DNA of 64,000 nucleotides from Natronorubrum thiooxidans (GTDB lineage Archaea > Halobacteriota > Halobacteria > Halobacteriales > Natrialbaceae): NCBI RefSeq assembly GCF_900156475.1, contig NZ_FTNR01000006.1, forward strand, positions 124,001 through 188,000. The letters are read 5' to 3'. Position 1 is the stretch's first letter. The number at the start of each line of letters is the position of its first letter. The notes under the pieces were generated by a model. The model saw only the letters and a list, made by a program, of their open reading frames with translations. It searched no databases and had not been told where the DNA came from. A program made the translations under genes and the position numbers. This document shows positions 17,836-26,629 of this stretch, piece by piece.

Positions 17836-18849
17836 ATGAACGTCAGCAAGGGATTTTACCTCCTGCTCGCCACGATTTCGGCCGTGCTGACGCTCGCGTT
17901 GGTGTGGCCGTTCCTCCAGTACGTCCTGCTCGCCGTGCTCTTGGCGTACGTCCTCTATCCGCTTCAGAAACGGCTCGAGCCGCGAATCGGCTCGTCGCTC
18001 TCGTCGCTCTCGCTCGTCATCGGGGCAACGCTTGCGATCATCGTTCCGTTTGCGGTGATGATCGGCCTGATCGCGACCGACGTGTTGCGATTCGCTCGGA
18101 GCCTCGAGGACGGTGGGCCGGGAGTCGGTCGCCTCGAGGCGACGATCAGCGAGCGAACGGGCCAGGACGTCAACATCGCCGACACGGCAACCAGCGGCGC
18201 TCAACGTGTCTCTGAGGGGCTATTAGGCGGTGCGCCCGACGCCCTCAGCGGGCTTATCCACGCCCTGATCGGGATCGGACTGGCCGCGTTCCTCCTCTAT
18301 TTCCTGTTGAAAGACGGGACCCGGCTGTTCGCCTGGACTCGCGAAATCGTTCCCCTTCCCCGGGATGTTCAGGAAACGCTGTTCGAGGAATTAGACCGGC
18401 TGACGTGGGCGGTACTGGTCGGTCACGTCGTCGTGGCGGTCATTCAGGGGGTTCTCGCTGGGCTTGGCCTTCTGGCAACCGGGGTCCCGAACGTCGTCTT
18501 CTGGACGTTCGTCATGATCCTGCTCTCGCTGATTCCGCTGATCGGCTCGTTCGCCGTCTGGGCACCGGCGGCGGTGTGGCTGGCTATCACCGGTTCAACC
18601 GTCGCGGCCGTCGCCCTGGTCATCTACGGGGCGATCGTCGTCGGAACGTCCGACGAGTTCCTTCGACCGCTGATCGTCGGCCGTGCCGACGTCAATCCGA
18701 GCATCATCATCGTCGGCGTCATCGGCGGGATGTACCTCATGGGGTTTATGGGATTGTTCTTCGGCCCGGTCATCGTCGGGGCGTGCAAGGTCATCCTCGA
18801 GACGTTCGACGACCACTACGATGACCTCGAGCCGGCCGGCGACTGGTAA
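17836..18849 (+). CDS. AI-2E family transporter
   Basis: A 337-aa polytopic membrane protein of the PF01594 family (UPF0118/AI-2E exporter), with about eight helices. Hallmarks are the N-terminal pair (FYLLLATISAVLTLALVWPF, LAVLLAYVLYPL), the long cytosolic loop with a coiled stretch (about 85-150), LYFLLKDGTRLF, and the C-terminal VGRADVNPSIIIVGVIGGMY...GFMGLFFGPV. Members export AI-2 or exchange Na+/H+. The substrate in haloarchaea is unknown. The start ATG at 17836 is preceded by ggtgat, whereas an earlier in-frame ATG lacks homology. Confidence 0.88.
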   Translation: MNVSKGFYLLLATISAVLTLALVWPFLQYVLLAVLLAYVLYPLQKRLEPRIGSSLSSLSLVIGATLAIIVPFAVMIGLIATDVLRFARSLEDGGPGVGRLEATISERTGQDVNIADTATSGAQRVSEGLLGGAPDALSGLIHALIGIGLAAFLLYFLLKDGTRLFAWTREIVPLPRDVQETLFEELDRLTWAVLVGHVVVAVIQGVLAGLGLLATGVPNVVFWTFVMILLSLIPLIGSFAVWAPAAVWLAITGSTVAAVALVIYGAIVVGTSDEFLRPLIVGRADVNPSIIIVGVIGGMYLMGFMGLFFGPVIVGACKVILETFDDHYDDLEPAGDW

Positions 18850-18915
18850 GGCTCGACTCGACCGTCGCTCGTCGCGACCGACACGTTCATTCTGTCCGCG
18901 TCACAACCAACACAT

Positions 18916-19467
18916 ATGCGGATTCGCGAGTGGCAGGACGTACTCGAGGACGTCACCGAGCGGAGCGTCGACCCCGAACGTTGGCGCGCCGTCGCCGGTG
19001 ACCGGGCCGGCGGCGTCGGCGAAGACATGTACCTCGCCCATCCCCGCGCCGGGGTCTTCTTCCTGAAGACCTACGCGAAAAACCCCTTCGAGGTTCGCGG
19101 CGTCGGCACGCAGGTCGCGCGCAACCTCGACGACGAAATCGGCTCGTTTCTCCCCGAACGGGACGAAGGCGGCCGCTTTGCGGTCCAGTCCCCGCCCGAG
19201 GACGAGAGCCAGGCCGAGACCGTCGGCAAGCGCCTCGAGACCGTCCTCGAGACCCACGCGGATGCGCCGACGCGGCCACAGGATCTGTTTGACGACGTGA
19301 TGGAGGCCGTCGAGAGCCCCGCGTTCGGCCCGATGGCCTACGATCAGTACGATCGCCCCGACGAACTCGAGGCCCTCGCCGAGCGATTCGAGGAAGCCGA
19401 TGACCTGTTGCACGCGGAACTCGAGGACCTGATCGAGACCGACGAGGTCGATCGCGGCTTCATGTGA
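18916..19467 (+). CDS. conserved haloarchaeal protein of unknown function
   Basis: A 183-aa acidic soluble protein (MRIREWQDVLEDVTERSVDP). The N-terminal half contains EDMYLAHPRAGVFFLKTYAK, a compact beta-hairpin. The C-terminal third (about 135-175) is a predicted amphipathic helix rich in Glu. I do not recognise a named domain. It stands alone on the plus strand between the AI-2E transporter and an NTF2-like gene. Confidence 0.65.
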   Translation: MRIREWQDVLEDVTERSVDPERWRAVAGDRAGGVGEDMYLAHPRAGVFFLKTYAKNPFEVRGVGTQVARNLDDEIGSFLPERDEGGRFAVQSPPEDESQAETVGKRLETVLETHADAPTRPQDLFDDVMEAVESPAFGPMAYDQYDRPDELEALAERFEEADDLLHAELEDLIETDEVDRGFM

Positions 19468-19546
19468 GCGCCGTCGGCTGTAGCATTCATACGGGCTGCA
19501 TGTGCGACCGATGTGTCTTTGGAAGCAGACGCCGACAGGAGACAGT

Positions 19547-19951
19547 ATGAGCGACCGCGCAGAAACCGCCGTCCGAGACTACTACGACGCACTCCGGTCC
19601 GGTGAGCCGCTGTCACCGTACTTTCTCGAGGAGGAGTCGACTGTCAAATTCGGAATCAGCGAGTCGCTGTACGGCTTCGAGGCCGTCAGCGAGGCGCTCC
19701 GGGAACAGACCGAAACGACGGCGGAGTGGGCCGTCGAGAGCCACCACCTCGTCGTCACCGAGCGCGACGGCGTCGCCACGTTCGTCGACGAGGTGACGAT
19801 GGCCTGGACGGACACCGAAGACGACGAGCGACGGCGCTTCGAAACGCGCTGGAGCGGCGCACTCGTCGAGACAGCAGAGAGAGAAACAGCCGTCGACACC
19901 CGCGAGTGGCTGTTCGCGACGATGCACGTCAGTGTGGCCCACGAGCTATGA
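19547..19951 (+). CDS. SnoaL/NTF2-like protein
   Basis: A 134-aa cone-fold protein. The N-terminal helix ETAVRDYYDALRSGE and the later FEAVSEALREQTETTAEWAV, FVDEVTMAWTD and RRFETRWSGALV strands are characteristic of the SnoaL-like/nuclear transport factor 2 superfamily. Catalytic residues cannot be assigned. The start ATG at 19547 is the one nearest the fold. Its stop overlaps the start of a small membrane protein gene (ATGA), giving a two-gene operon. Confidence 0.72.
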   Translation: MSDRAETAVRDYYDALRSGEPLSPYFLEEESTVKFGISESLYGFEAVSEALREQTETTAEWAVESHHLVVTERDGVATFVDEVTMAWTDTEDDERRRFETRWSGALVETAERETAVDTREWLFATMHVSVAHEL

Positions 19952-20172
19952 GGCGTGGGCCCGGTCGCGATCCCGGAGCAACGCCGTCCGGAAGTCAGCT
20001 GACGAGTTCGTCTGCCTGGATCGGGGTCGGATTCGTCTTGCTCGTCGGACTCTCGGGCGGGATGATGGCACTCCAGGGCGGGGCGTCACTGGCCGCGATT
20101 GGGGTGACGATGGTCGGCGGCCTCGTCGCTGGCGGCGCGTTACTCTGGTATCTCTACTGGATTACCGACTAG
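19948..20172 (+). CDS. small two-helix membrane protein
   Basis: A 74-aa protein starting MRRGPGRDPG. A short polar N-terminus is followed by two hydrophobic helices (about 24-43 and 48-70, ending LLWYLYWITD). The start overlaps the preceding gene by 4 bp, which supports this short frame over the longer shadow frame that runs through the NTF2-like gene. Function unknown. Confidence 0.62.
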   Translation: MRRGPGRDPGATPSGSQLTSSSAWIGVGFVLLVGLSGGMMALQGGASLAAIGVTMVGGLVAGGALLWYLYWITD

Positions 20173-20197
20173 CGGCGTCGGCAAACTCCGTGCGTGA

Positions 20198-21187
20198 TCA
20201 GCGCTCGATACGGCGGAGCCACAGCCCCGGCTCGTCGAGTTCGTCGTGTGTCGGGAGGTTCTCGGGACCCTCCCAGACGAGACTCGCCGTCTCGAGGCCG
20301 CGTGCGTCGACGACCGTCTCGAAGAAGTGCTTCCCGCGTTCGTACTGTCGTTCTTTGAGCCCGAGCCCGAGCAGCCGCCGGAATAGTTGTTGAAGTGGCC
20401 CGCGACCCTGTCGTCGCGCGTCGAGTTTCCGGCGCAGGTCGGCGTACTCGTCGTCGAAGGCGTGGTCCATCAGGAGTTCGGCGTATCCTTCGACGACGGT
20501 CATCGCCGCATCGAGTTCGCGGAACGACTCCCGACTGAACGAGCCATCCGAGAGCGCTGCAATGCCGTTTTCCATGCGGGCCTCGAGGTGGGCGGACAGC
20601 CACGGGGCGGCCCCGAACTCGGCGGCATGGGTCACCTCGTGGAAGGCGATCCAGCGCCGGAACCGTTCGGCGTCGACGTCGAGTTTGTCGGCGGCGTTCA
20701 AAATGTTCGGCCGGACGAAATAGAGTGCGTGGTCGTCGTCGGGTGTCTCGGCAAGCAGAAGGGGGTCGTACTGTCCCAGCACGTTTCGTCCGAGAAACGA
20801 GAGCAACACGGTCATCGTGCCCGTATTGACCGTCCGGGCGACGCCGGGGAACGTGCTTGCCGGCATCTGATTCTCGAGGGTGCCCATGACGCGTTCGAAC
20901 GTCGCGATGTTGGCGTCGATCCAGTGGTGACGGTTCTGGATTTCGATGGTGTCGGGGACGTCGAACTCAACGTCTGCAACCGTGCGGACGGCTTCCCGTG
21001 CGTCTCGGACGTCGCGTGCGTAGGCGTCACGTTCGCCGGCCTCGAGGTCGAGCGTGCCCGGTTCGGTTGCTGCTTTCGCAGCGCTGGCGGCCGACCGCCA
21101 GTCGATCATATCGTCACCGGACGCCCCGGCAACGGCCCGGGCGCTACGATAGAGGTTCACGAATACGGGTACGGGAAGCAGGCGCAA
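20198..21187 (-). CDS. zinc-dependent metalloprotease (zincin_2/DUF2342-like)
   Basis: A 329-aa protein with a zinc-binding HEVTH at 183-187 (IAFHEVTHAAEFGAAPW) and helical flanks such as FVRPNILNAADKLDVDAERF. This matches the zincin_2 family (TIGR03624 type), first noted as associated with coenzyme F420 biosynthesis. It has no signal peptide, so it is probably cytosolic. The proteolytic substrate is unknown, and some members may be non-proteolytic. It is followed by a small membrane-anchored gene on the same side. Confidence 0.82.
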   Translation of the reverse strand: MRLLPVPVFVNLYRSARAVAGASGDDMIDWRSAASAAKAATEPGTLDLEAGERDAYARDVRDAREAVRTVADVEFDVPDTIEIQNRHHWIDANIATFERVMGTLENQMPASTFPGVARTVNTGTMTVLLSFLGRNVLGQYDPLLLAETPDDDHALYFVRPNILNAADKLDVDAERFRRWIAFHEVTHAAEFGAAPWLSAHLEARMENGIAALSDGSFSRESFRELDAAMTVVEGYAELLMDHAFDDEYADLRRKLDARRQGRGPLQQLFRRLLGLGLKERQYERGKHFFETVVDARGLETASLVWEGPENLPTHDELDEPGLWLRRIER

Positions 21188-21207
21188 AAGCGTTCGGTCG
21201 ATTCGGA

Positions 21208-21501
21208 TTAGTTGACGATCACGTCGGGTTCGTCTTCGGCCTCGAGGTCGGTCTCGTCGTCACCGCGGAACTTCTTGGCGGCGACGGCGATCCCAACGAG
21301 GACGACGAGTGCGATGATGGCACCGATGGCTTTCCCGCTCGATCCGTCGTCGGCTGTCGCAACCTCGTCGTCGGACTCGTCCTCAAGGTCGGACGACGTC
21401 TCTGACTCGCCGAACGGCAGCGGCGCGTCGAGCGCCCGTGGTCCGAACTGGGTGTCGCCGTCAAGATGCAACTCGATGAATGTAAACTTCTTCTCTCCCA
21501 T
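21208..21501 (-). CDS. small single-pass membrane protein
   Basis: A 97-aa protein starting MGEKKFTFIELHLDGDTQFG. The N-terminal 40 residues are a polar domain; an acidic linker (SETSSDLEDESDDE) leads to one transmembrane helix (AIGAIIALVVLVGIAVAAKKF) and an acidic tail. The topology suggests a membrane-tethered adaptor. Not recognised. It is upstream of the zincin gene (21-bp gap) on the same strand, so the two may be co-transcribed. Confidence 0.6.
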   Translation of the reverse strand: MGEKKFTFIELHLDGDTQFGPRALDAPLPFGESETSSDLEDESDDEVATADDGSSGKAIGAIIALVVLVGIAVAAKKFRGDDETDLEAEDEPDVIVN

Positions 21502-21732
21502 GAGTGGATGCTCAATGAGCGGACACTTAGCCGTTGGGTTACAGTAACAACTGAGACGGTCTGAAACGAGAGTGTGCTGGAATCGAGACCGGTCTCCGCG
21601 ATGAAGACGGGTCCGTCTCCGACCGTGATACTTCATCGGTTCTAGCCAAACGCAGACAATCACCCGTCACAGTCGGTACCAGAGAGATACAGGACCGGTA
21701 CGATTAAGTGTCCATCACCTGCGCTCTTTCGT

Positions 21733-21960
21733 ATGAGTGGACGACCGCTTGACGTCCTCGAGGCGTCACTTGGCGAACGTGTTTCGGTACGACTCAAAAG
21801 TGGCGACGAGTACGTCGGCGACCTCGCTGGCTACGATCAGCACATGAATCTCGTGCTTGAGGACGTGACGATCCCCATCGGGGACGAAGTCGAATCGGAG
21901 TCGCCGGCCGAAGACACAACCATTATACGCGGCGATAACGTCGTTTCGATCACTCCATGA
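21733..21960 (+). CDS. lsm: Sm-like (LSm) RNA-binding protein
   Basis: A 75-aa archaeal LSm protein. The Sm1 motif ([31 protein letters not shown]) and the short Sm2 motif ([10 protein letters not shown]) are both present. It forms heptameric rings that bind small RNAs and U-rich tails. The stop overlaps the start of rpl37e (ATGA), the conserved haloarchaeal lsm-rpl37e operon. A TATA-like cgattaagtg lies about 30 bp before the ATG. Confidence 0.94.
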   Translation: MSGRPLDVLEASLGERVSVRLKSGDEYVGDLAGYDQHMNLVLEDVTIPIGDEVESESPAEDTTIIRGDNVVSITP

Positions 21961-22133
21961 CTGGCGCAGGAACCCCGAGCCAAGGAAAGAAGAACAAGAC
22001 GACGCACACGAAGTGTCGTCGCTGTGGAGAGAAATCCTACCACACCAAGAAGAAAGTCTGCTCGTCGTGTGGCTTCGGTAAATCGGCCAAACGACGCGGC
22101 TACGAGTGGCAGTCGAAAACCGGCGACAACTGA
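21957..22133 (+). CDS. rpl37e: 50S ribosomal protein L37e
   Basis: A 58-aa zinc-ribbon ribosomal protein ([20 protein letters not shown]...). It shows [10 protein letters not shown] and [13 protein letters not shown], a Cys4 zinc finger, in a basic protein. The tail [10 protein letters not shown] is typical of L37e, a component of the large ribosomal subunit. It is translationally coupled to the LSm gene by a 4-bp overlap. Confidence 0.95.
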   Translation: MTGAGTPSQGKKNKTTHTKCRRCGEKSYHTKKKVCSSCGFGKSAKRRGYEWQSKTGDN

Positions 22134-22262
22134 TTCCGACTTCTGCCGTTTTCGCTTCTGCTTTCTCCACCGCGAGTGATAACCCTCGAAGGCAGTAACC
22201 GCCTTCGACAGCGTGAACCCGCCGATGGACAATCATTTGTCTCGGGCCGCGAACACTCGCAT

Positions 22263-23456
22263 ATGGAGACGACGGACGCCTTTGTTGGCCTCGAGTGTGT
22301 CGACTGTGGGGCAACCTACGACGCCGCGGACGAACCGCACCAGTGTCCCGACTGCGGCGGGGCGCTCGATCCGAGCTACGACTACGACGCGATCGACCTC
22401 GATCGCGAAACGCTCGCGTCCCGACCGTTCGACTCGCTGTGGCGCTACGAGGAACTGCTTCCGTTCCCACGAGAGTCGGCGGTAACGATCGACGAGGGGG
22501 CGACGGCGCTGGTCGACTGTCCCGACCTGGCCGACGAACTGGGCGTCGAATGCCTGCTGATCAAAGACGACGGTCGAAATCCGACGGGGTCGACGGCTGA
22601 TCGTGGCCAGTCACTTGCGCTGACGGCGGCCAGCCAGCACGGTGCGACGGACATTGCGCTCGCGTCGACGGGTAACAGCGGGCAGTCAGCCGCTGCCTAC
22701 GCGGGCCGTGCTGGCCTCGAGTCCCACACCTACGTCCCCTCGCGCTCGAGTTTTTCGAACAAAGCCATGATCAACGTCCACGGCGGCGATATGAACGTCG
22801 TCGGCGGCCGCTTCGGTGACGCCGTCGGAGCCTCCGAGGAGGGGCTGGCCGAACACGACGACTGGTACTCGGTCCAGTCGTTCGTCACGCCGTATCGCCA
22901 CGAGGGCGCGAAGACGACCCTTTATGAGATCGTCGAGGAACTCGAGTGGGCAGTCCCCGACGTGATCGCCTACCCGACGGGTATCGGAGTCGGCCTCGTC
23001 GGGGCGTACAAGGCCGCAACGGAACTTCGAGCGCTCGGATTGATCGACGAGGTGCCCGCGCTGTATGCCGCCCAGGCGGCGGGCTGTGCGCCGATCGTCG
23101 ACGCGTTCGAGAACAATCGGGACGTCCACGAGCCGGTCGAGACGCCCGACACCATCTGTGGCGAACTCGAGATTCCGGACCCACCGGCGAGTCGGCGGGT
23201 ACTCGAGGCGCTGTCCGAGACCGACGGCGGGGCAATTGCAACCGAGGATCCGGACATCCTCGAGGCTGCAGTCCAGGTCGCCCAGCAGACGGGCCTCGAG
23301 CTGACGCCGAGCGCGGCGGCGGCCGCAAGCGGTGTGTGGGAACTCGCCGAGCGCGGCGCGTTCGACGGCGACGAGACGGTCGTCATCGTCAACACCGCCT
23401 CGGGGAACAAGGAGGGTGACGTGTTGCGCAGCCACCTGATGAGCCAAGGCGTATAA
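22263..23456 (+). CDS. threonine synthase-like protein lacking the PLP lysine
   Basis: A 397-aa fold-type II PLP-enzyme homologue. The N-terminal zinc ribbon (ECVDC...CPDCGG) and the order of motifs match archaeal threonine synthases. The PLP-ring motif STGNSGQSAAAY and phosphate loop YPTGIGVGLVGAY are intact. However, the segment that should read NPTGSFKDRG is NPTGSTADRG, so the Schiff-base Lys is Ala112. That makes normal PLP catalysis unlikely and suggests a pseudoenzyme or altered chemistry. The frame is intact, with no sign of decay. Start chosen at METTDAF. Confidence 0.82.
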   Translation: METTDAFVGLECVDCGATYDAADEPHQCPDCGGALDPSYDYDAIDLDRETLASRPFDSLWRYEELLPFPRESAVTIDEGATALVDCPDLADELGVECLLIKDDGRNPTGSTADRGQSLALTAASQHGATDIALASTGNSGQSAAAYAGRAGLESHTYVPSRSSFSNKAMINVHGGDMNVVGGRFGDAVGASEEGLAEHDDWYSVQSFVTPYRHEGAKTTLYEIVEELEWAVPDVIAYPTGIGVGLVGAYKAATELRALGLIDEVPALYAAQAAGCAPIVDAFENNRDVHEPVETPDTICGELEIPDPPASRRVLEALSETDGGAIATEDPDILEAAVQVAQQTGLELTPSAAAAASGVWELAERGAFDGDETVVIVNTASGNKEGDVLRSHLMSQGV

Positions 23457-23525
23457 CAGTCCGATACGAACGGGAGCGCCACAACTGGGCCACCGCGTCG
23501 ACGGCCATCGTCACGCGGCCGTCGA

Positions 23526-24953
23526 TCAGTCGGTATCAGTTCGCGCAGCGATGCTCCCGTCCGCGCCGAACAGGGTCTCCGGGTCGTAGGTCGTCTTCAG
23601 GTCGGCCAGTCGCTCGTAGTTGTCGCCAAAGCGCAGTTTCGCGGGATCCTCGTTCAGCCCCGGGAAGTTGCCATAGCTTCCCGACGCAACCGCCAGTTCT
23701 GCCGCTTCGGCGATCCCGTCGCGACCCCAGGTCACGTTCGCGTCGTCGTCGGCTTCGTCCTCCCAGTTGGCCTCGAAGTTGAGCATGTACGGCTTGTCCC
23801 GGTGCCAGAACGCGGTCGCGTCCTGGGGCACGTCAGCGACGGCTCCACCGAGATGCCAGAGGTCGACCGTCGAGAGCGCCGACGGAGCTGACTCGGTGTA
23901 TCGCTCCATGATGTCGACGACCTCGTCGGTAACGTCGGTCAGGAAGATCGACTTCCAGTAGTAGCGCAGCCCGTCGGGGTAGTCCTCGTCGAGCATCGAC
24001 TGCAGGTCGGCGTACGCCATCGACCCGCTGAGGTCGGCGATCGGTGTCGCACTCGAGCGCAGCGGCTCAAAGACGTCGTCTTCAAGGTCGCCACGAGCCG
24101 TCCCGAGCATCGCGACGGCTGGCTCGCCCCACGCCTCCTCGGGGAACTCCTCGAGGTCGGGCACGTGAGCGGTGAACGCGAGCACACCTGCCTCCCGTGG
24201 CGCGTCATCGGTCCACTCGAGGAAGCATGCCATCACGTCGGTCATGTCGTCGGCGTGGAACCAGATGAAAAAGGCGTCCACCTCGGGGCCGACCTCGTGA
24301 AGTTCGAACTCGAAGGCGGTGACGATACCCAGCGTGCCGCCACCGCCGCGGAGTCCCCAGAACAGGTCCTCATTACGGTCGGCGCTGGCGGTGTGGACCT
24401 TCCCGTCTGCGGTGACGACGTCGACCGAACGCAGATTGTCCATCGCGAGCCCGTACTGGCGACTCAGGTGGCCGTAGCCGCCGTTGAGCGTCAGCCCCGC
24501 GACGCCCGTCTCCGAGACCGCACCGAGGGCCGTCGCCAGCCCGAACAGCTGTGTTTCGTGGTCGACATCGCCGAGCGTCGCGCCACCGTCGACGCGGGCC
24601 GTCCAATTCTCGGAGTCGACGCGCACGCCGTGCATCGGCGAGAGATCGACGACGAGCCCGCCGTCGCAGACGGCGGTTCCGGCAACGTTGTGGCCGCCGC
24701 ATCGAACCGCGAGCGGTAGGTCCTGCTCGCGGGCGAACGTCACCGCCGAAACGACGTCGGCGGTGCCGGCACAGCGGGCGATGATCGCCGGGTACTTGTC
24801 GATCATCCCGTTCCAGACCGCTCGTTCCCGTTCGTATTCCGGATCCGCCGGAAGCACGACGTCGCCGCCGAATCCCGTTTCGAACGACCGTACGGGCTCG
24901 CTCGGCAGGTCGGCGAGCGCTTTCTCACCCGGGTGTTTGTCAAATTGTGCCAT
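23526..24953 (-). CDS. FAD-linked oxidase (BBE/berberine-bridge type)
   Basis: A 475-aa flavoprotein of the PCMH/FAD_binding_4 family with a C-terminal BBE motif. RCGGHNVAGTAVCDGGLVVD carries the His to which FAD is probably bound covalently, and NGGYGHLSRQYGLAMDN and GGGGTLGIVTAFEFELHE are the FAD-binding loops. The C-terminal FGDNYERLADLKTTYDPETLF is the BBE segment. It would oxidise an alcohol, sugar or similar substrate with O2. It is divergent to a close paralogue at 25173, and the two share a promoter-proximal motif. Start at MAQFDKHPG, which lies just after a TATA-like element. Confidence 0.88.
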   Translation of the reverse strand: MAQFDKHPGEKALADLPSEPVRSFETGFGGDVVLPADPEYERERAVWNGMIDKYPAIIARCAGTADVVSAVTFAREQDLPLAVRCGGHNVAGTAVCDGGLVVDLSPMHGVRVDSENWTARVDGGATLGDVDHETQLFGLATALGAVSETGVAGLTLNGGYGHLSRQYGLAMDNLRSVDVVTADGKVHTASADRNEDLFWGLRGGGGTLGIVTAFEFELHEVGPEVDAFFIWFHADDMTDVMACFLEWTDDAPREAGVLAFTAHVPDLEEFPEEAWGEPAVAMLGTARGDLEDDVFEPLRSSATPIADLSGSMAYADLQSMLDEDYPDGLRYYWKSIFLTDVTDEVVDIMERYTESAPSALSTVDLWHLGGAVADVPQDATAFWHRDKPYMLNFEANWEDEADDDANVTWGRDGIAEAAELAVASGSYGNFPGLNEDPAKLRFGDNYERLADLKTTYDPETLFGADGSIAARTDTD

Positions 24954-24966
24954 GATATAAATTATA

Positions 24967-24975
24967 CCGCCAGTG
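24967..24975 (-). promoter_or_regulatory. CACTGGCGG motif upstream of the minus-strand FAD oxidase
   Basis: Read on the minus strand this is cactggcgg, directly after TATA-like tttatgat (24979-24985) and before the ATG at 24953. The same 9-mer in the same orientation relative to its gene is found upstream of the divergent paralogue. Confidence 0.5.
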
Positions 24976-25108
24976 ATCATAAACCAGTTTTACCGCAAAC
25001 GCGACGGTCCACCGCGTCGACGTGACGTGTGCGCGACGGATCGAGAATCGACGATAGGCCTCGAGTCACATGCTGATCGGGCGGTTTTCGAGTCTCTCTC
25101 GGCTCGAG

Positions 25109-25152
25109 TTATATATAATTATTATTCATGGTAAGTATATCCGCACTGGCGG
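25109..25152 (+). promoter_or_regulatory. AT-rich promoter and CACTGGCGG motif of the plus-strand FAD oxidase
   Basis: Contains ttatatataatt (25109-25120) and agtatat (25134-25140) as candidate TATA boxes. They are followed by cactggcgg (25144-25152), about 20 bp before the ATG at 25173. The 9-mer repeats the one found upstream of the divergent gene and could be a shared operator or initiator motif. Confidence 0.5.
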
Positions 25153-25172
25153 CGTACTGACTCTGAGGGACG

Positions 25173-26570
25173 ATGGCAGTAACTACCACACCCGTAGACG
25201 ACGGTGCAATAGACGGATTCGGCGAGGGGCTTCACGGCGAGTTGCTCCGTCCCGAGGATCCGAACTACGACGAGACGCGAGCGGTCTGGAACGGCATGAT
25301 CGACCGACGGCCGGCACTCATCGCTCGAGCGAGGGGTATCTCGGACGTGATCGCGGCGGTGGACTTCGCCCGCGAGCACGACATGGTGCTCGCAATTCGC
25401 GGTGCCGGACACAACATTGCAGGGAACGCGGTCTGTGACGACGGCCTGATGCTCGACCTCTCTGCGATGCGGTCGGTGCAGGTCGATCCGGAAGAGAAGA
25501 CGGCTCGAGTGGAACCGGGGGCGACCCTCGCCGACGTCGACCACGAGACGCAGGCGTTCGGGCTGGCGACGCCGCTGGGAATTAACTCGACAACCGGCGT
25601 CGCGGGACTGACGCTCGGGGGTGGATTCGGCTGGCTCACTCGCAGGTACGGCATGACCGTGGACAGCCTGCGATCGGTCGACGTCGTCACCGCCGACGGC
25701 AAGCTTCGTCACGCAAACGAGGACGAGAACGAGGATCTGTTCTGGGGCGTTCGCGGCGGCGGCGGCAACTTCGGTGTCGTCACCGCCTTCGAGTTCGACC
25801 TCCATGAGGTTGGACCGGAGGTGCTCACCGGGATGGTCGTCTACCACGGTGCGGACGCACCGGACGTCCTCCGACACGTGCGGGATTTCAACGAAACGGC
25901 ACCGGACGAGTCGGCCGTCTGGATGGTCCTGCGCAAGGCACCACCGCTTCCGTTCCTCCCGGAGGAGGTCCACGGTGAGGACGTCCTCGTCGTGGTTCCG
26001 TTCTACGCCGGTGACATGGCAGCGGGTGAGGACGTGCTCGCTCCGATTCGTGAGTACGGCGAGCCGATCGCCGATGTCGTCAGTCCACACCAGTACGCCG
26101 AGTTCCAGCAAGCGTTCGATCCACTGCTCGAACCGGGTGCGCGAAACTACTGGAAGTCACACAACTTCAGTACACTCTCGGACGAAGCCATCGAGACGGC
26201 AATCGAGTACGCACAGGAGTTGCCGTCGCCGCAGTCTGAAATCTTTTTCGCACAGCTCGGCGGCGCGATGAAACGCGTCCCGGCAGACGCGACGGCCTAC
26301 CCACACCGGGATGCGGAGTACGCGATGAACGTCCACACGCGCTGGGAGGATCCAGCGGACGACGACCGCTGTATCGCCTGGGCTCGAGCGTTCTTCGACG
26401 CGATGGCCCCATACGCGACCGGCGGCGTCTACATGAACTTCATCAGTGAGGACGAAGGCGAGGAAAACCTCGCCTACGGGACGAACCAGCAACGGCTGGC
26501 CGAAGTCAAGGCCGCGTACGATCCGGAGAACCTGTTCCGGATGAACCAGAACGTCAAGCCAGCGACGTAA
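25173..26570 (+). CDS. FAD-linked oxidase (BBE type), paralogue of the 23526-24953 gene
   Basis: A 465-aa flavoprotein with the same motif order as its divergent neighbour: IRGAGHNIAGNAVCDDGLMLD, GGGFGWLTRRYGMTVDSLRSVDVV, GGGGNFGVVTAFEFDLHEVGPE, and the BBE segment AYGTNQQRLAEVKAAYDPENLF. The first motif has RGAGHN instead of RCGGHN; the His is retained. The two proteins align over their full length, so this is a duplicated gene pair turned head to head. It is probably a soluble oxidase, substrate unknown. Confidence 0.88.
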   Translation: MAVTTTPVDDGAIDGFGEGLHGELLRPEDPNYDETRAVWNGMIDRRPALIARARGISDVIAAVDFAREHDMVLAIRGAGHNIAGNAVCDDGLMLDLSAMRSVQVDPEEKTARVEPGATLADVDHETQAFGLATPLGINSTTGVAGLTLGGGFGWLTRRYGMTVDSLRSVDVVTADGKLRHANEDENEDLFWGVRGGGGNFGVVTAFEFDLHEVGPEVLTGMVVYHGADAPDVLRHVRDFNETAPDESAVWMVLRKAPPLPFLPEEVHGEDVLVVVPFYAGDMAAGEDVLAPIREYGEPIADVVSPHQYAEFQQAFDPLLEPGARNYWKSHNFSTLSDEAIETAIEYAQELPSPQSEIFFAQLGGAMKRVPADATAYPHRDAEYAMNVHTRWEDPADDDRCIAWARAFFDAMAPYATGGVYMNFISEDEGEENLAYGTNQQRLAEVKAAYDPENLFRMNQNVKPAT

Positions 26571-26629
26571 CCCCGTTTTTGCGTACGTTTCGATGGATTC
26601 GAGCGAACGATCGAGGCCAGACTACTTTC

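Noticed and set aside
19478-19510. ggctgtagcattcatacgggctg, resembling a half-arm of the catacgg element
   Set aside because: No matching second arm and no inner stem within 120 bp, so it is a chance match or a decayed copy at best.
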